A stretch of DNA of 64,000 bases from CAYFNF01 sp964344485 (lineage in GTDB: Bacteria; Patescibacteriota; Patescibacteriia; UBA9570; XYC2-FULL-38-9): NCBI GenBank assembly GCA_964344485.1, contig CAYFNF010000003.1, forward strand, positions 62,001-126,000, written 5' to 3'. The stretch's first letter is position 1. Every line of letters begins with the position of its first letter. Shown in pieces: positions 42,803-51,448 of this stretch. The translations under genes and the position numbers were made by a program. The notes beneath the pieces were generated by a model. The model was not told where the DNA came from. It did not search any database and saw nothing but the letters and a program-made list of their open reading frames with translations.

Positions 42803-43447
42803 ATGTTCGAAACAATAAAAGAAAAAAAGCTTCTTTTCCTGCTCGGGATCTTTATTGTCGCTTTGACAACAGCAAATCTCCTGGGTACGAAGATCACGAT
42901 GATCCTTGGTGTTTCCGTCTCGGTTGGGATCTTTACATATCCGTTTACATTTGTGGTGACAGATGTAGTGGAAGAGGTGTGGGGCAAGGCTGTTTCACGA
43001 CAGTTTCTGTACGTTGGAATTATCGCCCTAATCCTTCTGTTTGCTCTTGTCTCGTTCTTTGTCTGGCTCCCGCCCGCAGAACGGTTCGCAAATCAAGCAG
43101 ATGCATACAACTCTACGTTCAAAAATTCGCTGCGCATGATCGCTGCGAGCTTGATTGCATTTACCATCTCTCAATCACATGATATCTGGTCGTTCTCGTT
43201 CTGGAAGCAACGAACACAAGGACGATTTCTCTGGCTGCGAAACAATCTCTCCACCATGGTCAGCCAAGGACTGGATACGTTCATCTTCATGTTTATTGCG
43301 TTCTATCATATGACCGATAAGTTTACTGCGCTCTATGTCACTGAACTTGCATTGACGTATTGGGCATTTAAAATTGTATTCTCGATCATCGACACTCCAC
43401 TGGTCTACGCTGGAGTGCGTTGGGTGCGCGGTAAAAATGAAGAATAG
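42803..43447 (+). CDS. yhhQ: Queuosine precursor transporter YhhQ
   Basis: 214 residues with five to six membrane helices. The family is the VUT (vitamin uptake transporter) group; YhhQ imports queuosine precursors such as preQ0 and preQ1. Signatures are T-A-N-L-L-G-T-K near 22-29, the V-V-T-D-V-V-E-E-V-W-G segment near 51-61, S-Q-S-H-D-I-W near 122-128, and N-L-S-T-M-V-S-Q-G-L-D-T near 148-159. QueG in this window performs the last step of queuosine formation, so uptake and modification genes are both present. It follows dprA by 48 nt and is followed by folC after 18 nt. Confidence 0.93.
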   Translation: MFETIKEKKLLFLLGIFIVALTTANLLGTKITMILGVSVSVGIFTYPFTFVVTDVVEEVWGKAVSRQFLYVGIIALILLFALVSFFVWLPPAERFANQADAYNSTFKNSLRMIAASLIAFTISQSHDIWSFSFWKQRTQGRFLWLRNNLSTMVSQGLDTFIFMFIAFYHMTDKFTALYVTELALTYWAFKIVFSIIDTPLVYAGVRWVRGKNEE

Positions 43448-43465
43448 TACCCTTGCATCAACTCT

Positions 43466-44770
43466 ATGTATGAAACGTACTTTCGAAGCATTGAGAAGCT
43501 AGAAAGTAGTATCAGCCAAGAAGACCGATCATATATGAAAACAGATCATGATCGACGTTTTTTTCTTGACCGTACACAACGCTTGTTTGATCGCATCGAT
43601 CATCCGGAGCGCGACTTGAAGTTCATCCATATTGCTGGTACGTCAGGAAAAGGGTCCACTGCAATGATGCTCTATCAAACCATGGTAGCTGCTGGATATA
43701 ATGTTGGATTATACCTCACTCCGTATGTAACCACCGCGATTGAAAACATTCACTGCAATGGAAAGCTGATTGCACCTGAAGATTTTGCCGCAGAGGTAGA
43801 ATATATCTTTCCATTTGTGGATCAGATTCATGCGCAAGATGAAGAGCATGTTCCTTCGTACGCCGAGATCTTCTTTGCTATGGCCATGCACTACTTCAAA
43901 CAGCAGAACGTTGAGTGGGTGGTGCTAGAAACTGGATGCGGTGGTCGTTACGATAAAACAAATATCATCCCCTCTCCGGAGATAACGATCATCACCAATA
44001 TTGGATACGACCATACGAAAGTACTTGGAGATACACTGAATGACATTGCATTTCACAAAGCTGGTATTATGAAGCCTGACACGGTCGTGTTTTCTGCTGA
44101 AACCACACCAAGTGTATGTGCGGTGTTTGACCAAGAAGCTGAGCGTTATAACATTCCGATTACCTACATCCAACCAACGCGCGATTACGACACCACCATG
44201 ATCGGACCGCATCAGCAATGGAACGCAGCGTTGTGCGCGGCTGCGGCTCAACATCTAGGAATTGCAGAAACACACATCGAACATGGAGTAAAAACAGCGC
44301 GGCTTCCTGGACGCGTGGAGATTATGCAGAAACAACCCACGGTGATCATTGATGGTGCGCACTCTCCAGCTAAAATTGAAGCGTTAGTGCATACATTAAA
44401 AACACTACCAAAATTCGATGCGATTCACCTCCTATTCGCTGCCAAAGATACCAAAGAACCTGCAGATCTTCTCGCACCGCTCATTCCGCACATTGATACT
44501 GCCACGTGCACATCGTTCACACTTCCAGGGCTACAATCGTGTGATCCAGTAGTAGCAGCAAATACCGCGCATCAAATCAGCCCATCTATAGAGATCACTG
44601 TTCTTCAGGACGCTGAGCAAGCGCTAGAAGTTTCAATGGAACGCTTATCCTCAAACGATCTTCTTATCATTACTGGATCACTCTATTTAGCGGGTGAAGT
44701 ACGAAAATTCTGGTACCCAGAGACCGCAATACTAGAATACCAAGATGCATTTCCTACTCAAGAGAAGTAA
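43466..44770 (+). CDS. folC: Folylpolyglutamate synthase/dihydrofolate synthase-like Mur ligase
   Basis: 434 residues. Mur-ligase-type ATP-binding loop G-T-S-G-K-G-S-T-A-M-M near 58-68, catalytic domain with E-T-G-C-G-G-R-Y-D-K-T near 156-166 (FolC E-x-G-x-G-G-x-x-D-x-T), I-T-N-I-G-Y-D-H near 175-182 and G-I-M-K-P near 199-203. C-terminal domain contains P-G-R-V-E-I and I-D-G-A-H-S-P near 290-301. It adds glutamate to folates. Length is normal. It is in a run after dprA and yhhQ. Confidence 0.93.
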   Translation: MYETYFRSIEKLESSISQEDRSYMKTDHDRRFFLDRTQRLFDRIDHPERDLKFIHIAGTSGKGSTAMMLYQTMVAAGYNVGLYLTPYVTTAIENIHCNGKLIAPEDFAAEVEYIFPFVDQIHAQDEEHVPSYAEIFFAMAMHYFKQQNVEWVVLETGCGGRYDKTNIIPSPEITIITNIGYDHTKVLGDTLNDIAFHKAGIMKPDTVVFSAETTPSVCAVFDQEAERYNIPITYIQPTRDYDTTMIGPHQQWNAALCAAAAQHLGIAETHIEHGVKTARLPGRVEIMQKQPTVIIDGAHSPAKIEALVHTLKTLPKFDAIHLLFAAKDTKEPADLLAPLIPHIDTATCTSFTLPGLQSCDPVVAANTAHQISPSIEITVLQDAEQALEVSMERLSSNDLLIITGSLYLAGEVRKFWYPETAILEYQDAFPTQEK

Positions 44771-44791
44771 TGCGCATATGTGTAACGGAAT

Positions 44792-44820
44792 TTGACAAAT
44801 AAATTGGAATCCTTTATAAC
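44792..44820 (+). promoter_or_regulatory. Promoter of topA
   Basis: TTGACA (44792-44797), 17-bp spacer, TATAAC (44815-44820). Predicted start about 44827, leader about 27 nt. Confidence 0.8.
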
Positions 44821-44853
44821 AACACGCGTGTCACAATTAATATAATCATATAT

Positions 44854-47049
44854 ATGAAGCTGGTTATCGTCGAATCCCCGACAAAAGCGAAAACTATATC
44901 ACGCTTTCTTGGTAAGGAGTACCGAATCGAGTCCTCTTTTGGTCACATCCGTGATCTTCCGAAGAGCAAGTTAGGTGTTGATGTAGAGAAGGATTTTGCA
45001 CCTAAATATGTTATTCCTACCAAGAGCAGAAAACGCGTAAATGAGCTGAAAAAGCTCGCTCAAAAAGCAGATGAAATCTATCTAGCTACTGATGAAGACC
45101 GCGAAGGAGAAGCTATAGCATGGCATTTAATAGAGATCATTGATGGAAAGGATGTATCGTTCAAACGTATCGCGTTTCATGAAATTACAAAAGAAGCTAT
45201 TGAACATGCGTTAGAGAATCCGCGCGATATCTCTGTGCAAATGGTAGATGCACAACAAGCACGGCGCATTCTTGACCGTTTAGTCGGATACGAACTATCA
45301 CCGTTCCTTTGGAAAAAGGTCTATCGTGGGCTCTCAGCAGGGCGAGTGCAGTCTGTTGCAGTGCGTCTTATTGTAGAGCGAGAACGGGAGATTCAAGCGT
45401 TCAAACCGCAAGAGTACTGGACGATTGATGCGCTGTTTTCTAAAAAGGATGCAGAGTTCCCAGCAGCGCTTCATTCGATTGACGGAAAGAAGGTTGAAAA
45501 ATTGCAAATTGAAAATGAAGAGCAAGCACAAGCAATAGTAAAAGAGCTTGAAGGAGCAGCGTATACTATTAGCGACATTACGCAGAAAAAAAGACAACGC
45601 AAGCCAAACGCGCCGTTCAGAACGTCTACACTGCAACAAGAAGCAAACACTCGGTTAGGATTCTCAGCAAAACAAACCATGATGCTAGCTCAGCAACTGT
45701 ATGAAGGTGTTGCAATTAATGGAGAGTCTACTGGTTTAATCACATACATGAGAACTGACTCGGTAAACCTTGCTGAAAAATTCCAATCTGAAGCAAACTC
45801 CTTTATCAACGACACGTACGGCAAAGAGTACGCGGATAAGAAGGTATTTGCTAAGAAAGCAAAAGGCGCACAAGAAGCGCATGAGGCTATTCGTCCAACC
45901 GATGTCACTATTACTCCAGAAAGTATAAAAGAGCAGCTTGATGCTCGGCAGTTTAAACTATATGACTTAATATGGAGACGAGCAGTCGCGTCACAGATGT
46001 CTTCTGCAGAGATGTTAGCAACAAGCGTGAATATTACTGCGGATAAATACACGTTCCGCGCAACAGGCATGCAGATTAAATTCGACGGATGGTTGAAGAT
46101 CTACCCAGCAAAGGCAAAAGAGCAGATCTTGCCTGAATTACAGAAGGATGATGAGGTCACACAAAAAGAATTGCAAGCAAACCAACACTTCACCGAACCT
46201 CCAGCGCGATATACTGAAGCGTCACTGGTAAAAGCGCTTGAAGAGCGTGGGATTGGACGTCCGTCAACGTATGCGCCAACGATCTCTACTATTCAAGCAC
46301 GAAAGTACATTCGGAAAGAACAGAAAAAACTGATCCCCGAAGAAGTTGGTTTCGTAGTTAATGATCTACTCGTGGAACACTTTCCAGAGATAGTAGACTA
46401 CGACTTTACAGCAAAGATGGAAACTAGTCTGGATGACATTGCGGAGGGAAAGAAAGAATGGCAACCACTAATAAAAGAATTTTATCATCCATTTAAAGAA
46501 CATCTTATGAAAAAAGACGAAGAGATATCAAAAAAAGACATCACAGAGACAGAGACAGATGAGAAGTGCGATAAGTGTGGAGAGGCAATGGTGATTAAAA
46601 TGGGTCGGTACGGAAAATTCCTTGCATGTACAGCGTACCCTGATTGTAAAAATACTAAACCGTTAGATGGAAATGGCGAGCCAGAGGAGCCAGAGACTAC
46701 AGATAAAAAATGTAAGGAGTGCGGAAAGCCAATGATCAAGCGTAATGGACGATTCGGTCCGTTCCTAGGATGCTCTGGATATCCTGAATGTAAAACGATC
46801 GTGAATATTGAAAGTAAAGTTGGAGTTACCTGTCCGAAGTGTGGAAAAGGAGATATTATTGAACGACGATCACGACGTGGGAAACTATTCTACTCCTGCA
46901 ACAAGTACCCAGATTGTGAAAACGCGTACTGGTCCAAACCAACAGGCGAGGAGTGTCCAGAATGTAAAGCACTGCTCGTGTTTGGAGCGAACAACACTGC
47001 GCGCTGTTCCAGTAAGGAGTGTAAATTCAGCAAGGATCTCGAAGAGTAA
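44854..47049 (+). CDS. topA: DNA topoisomerase I
   Basis: 731 residues. Type IA topoisomerase that relaxes negative supercoils. Toprim domain starts with L-V-I-V-E-S-P-T-K-A-K-T-I near 3-14; D-E-D-R-E-G-E-A-I-A-W-H near 80-91 has the acidic triad; the active-site Tyr298 lies in L-I-T-Y-M-R-T-D-S. The C-terminus carries four zinc-ribbon repeats (C-D-K-C, C-K-E-C, C-P-K-C, C-P-E-C, with second Cys pairs such as C-T-A-Y-P-D-C). It has its own promoter. A strong terminator follows; the next stretch downstream is the GC-rich RNA candidate on the other strand. Confidence 0.97.
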   Translation: MKLVIVESPTKAKTISRFLGKEYRIESSFGHIRDLPKSKLGVDVEKDFAPKYVIPTKSRKRVNELKKLAQKADEIYLATDEDREGEAIAWHLIEIIDGKDVSFKRIAFHEITKEAIEHALENPRDISVQMVDAQQARRILDRLVGYELSPFLWKKVYRGLSAGRVQSVAVRLIVEREREIQAFKPQEYWTIDALFSKKDAEFPAALHSIDGKKVEKLQIENEEQAQAIVKELEGAAYTISDITQKKRQRKPNAPFRTSTLQQEANTRLGFSAKQTMMLAQQLYEGVAINGESTGLITYMRTDSVNLAEKFQSEANSFINDTYGKEYADKKVFAKKAKGAQEAHEAIRPTDVTITPESIKEQLDARQFKLYDLIWRRAVASQMSSAEMLATSVNITADKYTFRATGMQIKFDGWLKIYPAKAKEQILPELQKDDEVTQKELQANQHFTEPPARYTEASLVKALEERGIGRPSTYAPTISTIQARKYIRKEQKKLIPEEVGFVVNDLLVEHFPEIVDYDFTAKMETSLDDIAEGKKEWQPLIKEFYHPFKEHLMKKDEEISKKDITETETDEKCDKCGEAMVIKMGRYGKFLACTAYPDCKNTKPLDGNGEPEEPETTDKKCKECGKPMIKRNGRFGPFLGCSGYPECKTIVNIESKVGVTCPKCGKGDIIERRSRRGKLFYSCNKYPDCENAYWSKPTGEECPECKALLVFGANNTARCSSKECKFSKDLEE

Positions 47050-47063
47050 ACAAACGAAATAGT

Positions 47064-47091
47064 AAACACCCGGTGCATGCCGGGTGTTTTT
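47064..47091 (+). terminator. Terminator after topA (bidirectional)
   Basis: Stem AAACACCCGG/CCGGGTGTTT, with loop TGCATG, then TTTTTAG. The A/T flanks could also stop transcription arriving from the opposite strand. Confidence 0.85.
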
Positions 47092-47094
47092 AGT

Positions 47095-48010
47095 AAAAAA
47101 ATAACCTCCTCTGATACAGTCCTATACCTGTCTGTTCAGGTCTAGCTCCACAATCTGTGGGTAGCCGGCCTAGGGCCTGCTCGCCATGGCTGCCCACGTG
47201 GCTGCCACCGCGCAGAGGTTGGGCCCCGCGCTTCCAGACGTAGAAGAAGACCAATCCCCGAATGCAATAGGGGTGTCAGGTGGATTCTGATCGTTGGAGG
47301 ACTGTGCGTGAGTCTTGTGTTTGAGTAAGCACGTTTCTGCTTGTCCTATCCTGCTAGGCAGCACCAGCGGGCATAAGTGACTCGGTCCAAAAAGAAGTTC
47401 AACTGGTGGCCCGGTGTGGGTGGGCCGGCAGGGGTTGTTCTTCCTCTCTTACCGAGCCCGAGTATGGGCCGTTACACTGATGCACTCTACAACCTCATCT
47501 AGAGGAAGTTTTACGTAGCGTTCTCCTAGTGGGTTCAGGAATCGGATACAGGTTTACAAGGGCCTGACGTACCCGGGTAAAGAGCTGTACTCAGCGTTCA
47601 CACGGGGAGACCCTCAACCCTCCCCTTCTTAACTCTTGTCGCGGCCTCACGACGTTACACAAGTTGAGCTCAGGCAGGTGTTGGGGTCGTTCGGCGTGGA
47701 GGACTCGCAAGCGAGCGTGACGTAGAAGCACCCGGTCGGTCTCCCGGGGCCATCCGTGCATGTGGGCCCACGCCCACAGTGTATACACGGACCCGCTTCG
47801 TGTCCTTCAACACCTCCTCTCGACACACACAACCACTGCTTGTCTCGGGTGGCACGAACTCTTGCTTGTTCCTTGTTCGCAATATGCTGGACAGAATCCA
47901 GCGGTAGGGTCGCTACCAAGGACGTTACAGGAGCTGCAACACCACTCATGAACAGTGCTCGATCCAGGCTCGTCGCCGTTACGAGCGGTTCACAAGCACT
48001 GACACACAGT
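47095..48010 (-). ncRNA. Candidate large structured non-coding RNA, about 915 nt
   Basis: This stretch between topA and rel has no convincing gene, is clearly richer in G+C than its neighbours, and has its own minus-strand promoter (48017-48045). The transcript would fold into many perfect helices. Plus-strand coordinates of paired arms: 47995-48001 with 47953-47959 (7 bp) enclosing 47981-47986 with 47968-47973 (6 bp); 47917-47922 with 47870-47875 (6 bp) enclosing 47897-47902/47886-47891 (6 bp); 47808-47815 with 47676-47683 (8 bp, long range) enclosing 47786-47790/47754-47758, 47772-47777/47762-47767, 47744-47748/47731-47735 and a CUUG-capped 47712-47715/47704-47707 hairpin; then 47620-47625/47604-47609, 47422-47426/47408-47412, 47156-47160/47148-47152 and 47137-47141/47126-47130. 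A U7 run ends the region. It does not show RNase P, tmRNA or rRNA signatures that I can find. The reading frame at 47647-48057 is discussed among the rejected items. Confidence 0.6.
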
Positions 48011-48016
48011 AGCAAC

Positions 48017-48045
48017 AACCTACTGAAATTCATCTGCTTTGTCAA
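48017..48045 (-). promoter_or_regulatory. Promoter of the large structured RNA
   Basis: Consensus TTGACA (48040-48045), 17-bp spacer, TAGGTT (48017-48022). Start predicted near 48010. It diverges from the rel promoter with about 27 bp between the -35 boxes. Confidence 0.7.
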
Positions 48046-48072
48046 GTAAATTTCCAATTTATACTCGCGCGC

Positions 48073-48101
48073 TTGAAAAAGGATTGATTTATCGGTACAG
48101 T
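48073..48101 (+). promoter_or_regulatory. Promoter of rel (leaderless)
   Basis: TTGAAA (48073-48078), 17-bp spacer, TACAGT (48096-48101). The rel ATG at 48108 coincides with the predicted start site. Confidence 0.75.
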
Positions 48102-48107
48102 AGGTAC

Positions 48108-49637
48108 ATGGATCAAGCGGAAATTACAGCAAATGACGGACGATCTATTGATGATTTAATCGAAATTGTCCAGAAAAATCGCGAAGAATCAGACGCAGAG
48201 ATGATTCGCAGAGCGTTTGAATTTGCGAAAAAAGCGCACGGTACGGGCACAAGAAAGTCTGGAGATCTCTATATCGTCCATCCTCTGGGCACCGCGCTCC
48301 GTCTTGCTGAACTTGGCTTGGATGACCATACAGTAACTGCGGGACTGCTCCATGATGTGCCAGAAGATACTGACCTTGAACTTGCTGATGTAAAAAAGGA
48401 ATTCGGAAAAGAAGTTGCACGCCTGGTGGAAGGTATTACAAAACTGGGTCAGCTAAAGTACCGTGGAATTGATCGATATGTGGAGAACTTGCGCCGCATG
48501 TTCGTGGCTATGGCAAATGACGTTCGTGTCATCTTAATCAAATTTTGTGATCGCATTGATAACTTAGAAACCTTGCAAGCACTCCCACCAGAGAAACGAC
48601 GGCGTATCGCGTTAGAGAGCTTAGAGATCTATGCTCCGATTGCAAATCGGTTAGGAATGGGAGAGATTAAAGGACAGCTCGAAGACCTCTCATTTCCATA
48701 CGTCTACCCTGAAGAGTTTCAATGGATGACGAGAAAAGTGGTTCCACGATTCAAAGAGAAAGAAGAATTCATTAAGAAGTTTCAACAGTATGTAGAAAAG
48801 GATTTTGCAGAGCGTAATATTGAATTTGTCTCTGTTCATGGTCGCGCAAAGCATCTCTATTCGTTATATCAAAAGTTGATCCGGTACAATCGTGATATCT
48901 CTCAAATATATGACTTAGTTGCGCTGCGCATTATCGTGGACTCCGTAGCCAAGTGCTATGAAGCACTTGGAGTTATTCATGAAATCTGCAAACCGCTAAA
49001 AGGACGCATCAAAGACTACATCGCTCAACCGAAACCAAATGGGTATCAATCTTTGCACACTACGGTCTTTGCACCGCAACCGCTTCTGAAAAAAGGCGAT
49101 GAAGTACACGGTGAAATTATAGAGATTCAGATCCGCACTACTGCCATGCATGCAGAAGCAGAGTATGGAATTGCTGCGCACTGGAAGTACAAGGAAGAAG
49201 ATCGTTCAAAAGAGAAGATCGATCGTGTCATGGATTGGATGCAGGAAATTGTCGATGTGCAAAAAGGTATTAGTGATACGCGTCAACTACTCGAAACCTT
49301 AAAAATTGATTTCTTTCAAAACTACATCTTTGTCTTTACCCCGCGTGGAGATATCATTGAGCTTCCAGAGGACTCCACGCCCGTAGACTTTGCATTTAAG
49401 ATCCATACGGACTTGGGAAATCAGTGTACTGGCGCAAAAGTAAATGATTCGATTGCTAGCTTAGATACGCGACTGAAGAGTGGAGATGTAGTAGAGATCT
49501 TTACTGACCCGCACCGTAAAGGACCATCTGCTGACTGGCTAGAATTTGTAAAAACCAACACTGCGCGAAGTCATATTCGTTCATATATTAATAAGAAGAG
49601 ACGGTCACTTCTGAAAAAGACTGGCTTCGACCTATAA
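48108..49637 (+). CDS. rel: (p)ppGpp synthetase/hydrolase, RelA/SpoT family, lacking the C-terminal ACT region
   Basis: 509 residues from the ATG at 48108; the open frame begins 23 codons earlier but overlaps the promoter. HD hydrolase domain: H58 in I-V-H-P-L, H82-D83 in L-L-H-D-V-P-E-D; the metal site is intact. Synthetase domain: Y-D-L-V-A-L-R-I-I-V near 280-289 and the G-Y-Q-S-L-H-T-T-V segment near 318-326. TGS domain follows (V-F-T-P-R-G-D-I-I-E-L-P near 406). It stops soon after TGS, so the zinc-finger and ACT domains found in full-length Rel are missing. It could be a bifunctional enzyme no longer regulated by the ribosome in the usual way. Confidence 0.92.
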   Translation: MDQAEITANDGRSIDDLIEIVQKNREESDAEMIRRAFEFAKKAHGTGTRKSGDLYIVHPLGTALRLAELGLDDHTVTAGLLHDVPEDTDLELADVKKEFGKEVARLVEGITKLGQLKYRGIDRYVENLRRMFVAMANDVRVILIKFCDRIDNLETLQALPPEKRRRIALESLEIYAPIANRLGMGEIKGQLEDLSFPYVYPEEFQWMTRKVVPRFKEKEEFIKKFQQYVEKDFAERNIEFVSVHGRAKHLYSLYQKLIRYNRDISQIYDLVALRIIVDSVAKCYEALGVIHEICKPLKGRIKDYIAQPKPNGYQSLHTTVFAPQPLLKKGDEVHGEIIEIQIRTTAMHAEAEYGIAAHWKYKEEDRSKEKIDRVMDWMQEIVDVQKGISDTRQLLETLKIDFFQNYIFVFTPRGDIIELPEDSTPVDFAFKIHTDLGNQCTGAKVNDSIASLDTRLKSGDVVEIFTDPHRKGPSADWLEFVKTNTARSHIRSYINKKRRSLLKKTGFDL

Positions 49638-49679
49638 CAACTAGCATAGCGCCTCTCGCACCGCTCGCTCGAAAACAAA

Positions 49680-49729
49680 GAAGCGTCTTCGCGCTACACG
49701 TTTCCTCGCGAACGCTGCTGCGGCGCTTC
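49680..49729. repeat. Nested inverted repeat between rel and parB
   Basis: Two nested stems: GAAGCG (49680-49685) with CGCTTC (49724-49729), and TTCGCG (49688-49693) with CGCGAA (49707-49712). No U-tract follows on either strand. It lies between convergent genes in a 100-nt, GC-rich spacer and could act as a weak terminator or an mRNA 3'-end stabiliser. Confidence 0.45.
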
Positions 49730-49738
49730 CTAAGTTAT

Positions 49739-50629
49739 TTATTTCTTTGCGAGCTTTTTAAATAGACTTGAAAACTCTTCTTTAGAATACGTATCGATTA
49801 CAACCTGCTTGCCGCCTGATTTCTTTGACTTCACCGTCACTTTTGTTCCCAACACGCTCTGTAGCTTGTCTTGTGCTTCTCGGTTTGTGACTGCATCCTT
49901 GGTTGTTGTGCTGCGTTTCTTTCCTTTCTTCTTCTCTGCAACGTCCGATAAGTCTCGGACACTCATACTTGGCCCTTGCAGTAACTGCTTGAACAATGCT
50001 TGCTGTTCTTTTTCATCTTCTACACCCAGAAGTATCTTTGCATGACCTTCAGAGATCTGTCTTCCGGCTAATGCTTTCTGCATCTCTGTTGGCAAATCGA
50101 GTAATCGAATAGAATTTGCTAGAGACGACCGAGCAATACCGATCTTCTTAGCTGCTTCTTGTTGTGTCAAACCAAAGTCATCTACTAATGTTGCTAATCC
50201 TTGTGCGCGCTCAATTGGGTTTAAGTCTTGTCGTTGTATGTTTTCAATCAATGCTAGTTCAAGTCGTTCAAGTTCATCTGTGGTTCGCGCGATCGCTGGA
50301 ATCGTTGATTTCTTCAGCTTCTTGAATGCGCGCAGTCGCCGCTCTCCTGCAACTAGCTGCCACTTGTTATCTACTGGGGTGACCACTACGGGTTCTAACA
50401 GCCCATACACACGGATAGATTCCGCAAGTTCGTCTAAATTCTTTTCATCAAAGTGTTGTCGTGGTTGCAACGGATTCGGTTCAATCTGATCGACCGGCAA
50501 ATGTTGAATTGTAGTCTCTGACGCGAGTTTCAGATCTGGGTCGCTGGCCTCAACTTCTGCATCAACCGAAAACGCATTTTGCTTTGGTGGGATTAGAGAG
50601 CTCAGCCCTCTTCCAAGTCCGTTAGACAT
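49739..50629 (-). CDS. parB: Chromosome-partitioning protein ParB (Spo0J family)
   Basis: 296 residues. N-terminal M-S-N-G-L-G-R-G-L-S-S-L is the standard ParB start. The CTPase/ParB-N region V-D-Q-I-E-P-N-P-L-Q-P-R near 46-57 and the box G-E-R-R-L-R-A near 95-101 are present, followed by L-I-E-N-I-Q-R-Q-D-L-N-P-I-E-R-A near 130-145 and a HTH (T-Q-Q-E-A-A-K-K-I-G-I-A-R-S near 155-168) that binds parS. The C-terminal dimer domain is short. It lies 10 nt after parA. No perfect parS was found in the window (looked for TGTTTCACGTGAAACA). Confidence 0.95.
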   Translation of the reverse strand: MSNGLGRGLSSLIPPKQNAFSVDAEVEASDPDLKLASETTIQHLPVDQIEPNPLQPRQHFDEKNLDELAESIRVYGLLEPVVVTPVDNKWQLVAGERRLRAFKKLKKSTIPAIARTTDELERLELALIENIQRQDLNPIERAQGLATLVDDFGLTQQEAAKKIGIARSSLANSIRLLDLPTEMQKALAGRQISEGHAKILLGVEDEKEQQALFKQLLQGPSMSVRDLSDVAEKKKGKKRSTTTKDAVTNREAQDKLQSVLGTKVTVKSKKSGGKQVVIDTYSKEEFSSLFKKLAKK

Positions 50630-50639
50630 ATATGTAAAG

Positions 50640-51440
50640 TTAATATTCTAGTAATTGACTGCGCGGATTCATTGCATCCGTTGAAGTAATCATGATCTCT
50701 TGCGCGAGCTTTTTATACGCTTTTGCCCCTTTGGATGATTTGTCGTACTCGGTTACTGGCTTTCCGTGCGATGGTGCTTCTGCTAATCGCACATTTCGGG
50801 GGATGACAGACCGAAAGACCTTGTTCGGGAAGAACTGATAGATGTCATTAAACACTGCATTCGATAGTTTATTCCGTTTATCGTACATAGTCAGTACTGC
50901 TCCAAGTACAGAGAGTTCAGGCTGCAAATGCTCACGCACTAACTCAATAGTACGAAGCAGCTGTCCTAAGCCTTCTAATGCGAGATATTCAGTTTGTACT
51001 GGAATCAATACTTCATTTGAGCCAACAATACCGTTTACAGTGAGAATTCCCAGAGATGGTGGGCAATCAATAAGAATAAAATCATACTGCTCCTGCACTG
51101 CAACCAACGCGTCTCGTAGTCGGAACTCCCGGCGCTCCAAGGGGACGAGTTCTACAGTCGCGCCAGCAACATCCACACCTGAAGGTGCTGCATGCATACC
51201 GTCAACAGCAGTATCCACTAGCACATCTTCAATCGGCATCTTGTGCACCAGCACATCGTATATCGAACGTTCAAGAGAGTGCGGATCCACGCCAACGCCA
51301 GACGTTGCATTGGCTTGCGGGTCCATATCTACAAGCAACACTCGTTGCCCCAGATGCGTTAACGCGCTTGCAACGTTCACTGCAGTGGTGGTTTTTCCGA
51401 CGCCACCTTTCTGATTTACTATGGATATGACTCTGCTCAT
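50640..51440 (-). CDS. parA: Chromosome-partitioning ATPase ParA (Soj)
   Basis: 266 residues from the ATG at 51440. Six upstream codons are open but lie in the -10 region. The deviant Walker A K-G-G-V-G-K-T-T is near 11-18 (N-Q-K-G-G-V-G-K-T-T-T), L-V-D-M-D-P-Q-A-N near 37-45 and D-C-P-P-S-L-G near 114-120 define the ParA/MinD family. It binds DNA non-specifically and is moved by ParB. The -10 is 8 nt from the ATG, so the mRNA is likely leaderless. Confidence 0.95.
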   Translation of the reverse strand: MSRVISIVNQKGGVGKTTTAVNVASALTHLGQRVLLVDMDPQANATSGVGVDPHSLERSIYDVLVHKMPIEDVLVDTAVDGMHAAPSGVDVAGATVELVPLERREFRLRDALVAVQEQYDFILIDCPPSLGILTVNGIVGSNEVLIPVQTEYLALEGLGQLLRTIELVREHLQPELSVLGAVLTMYDKRNKLSNAVFNDIYQFFPNKVFRSVIPRNVRLAEAPSHGKPVTEYDKSSKGAKAYKKLAQEIMITSTDAMNPRSQLLEY

Positions 51441-51448
51441 ACCGGTGT

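Noticed and set aside
47647..48057. A 136-codon minus-strand frame that could start M-N-F-S-R-L-L-L-L-C-V-S-A-C (lipoprotein-like)
   Set aside because: Its ATG lies between the -35 and -10 boxes of a near-consensus promoter, the frame covers less than half of the structured region, and the dense nested helices fit RNA better. Still a possible alternative.
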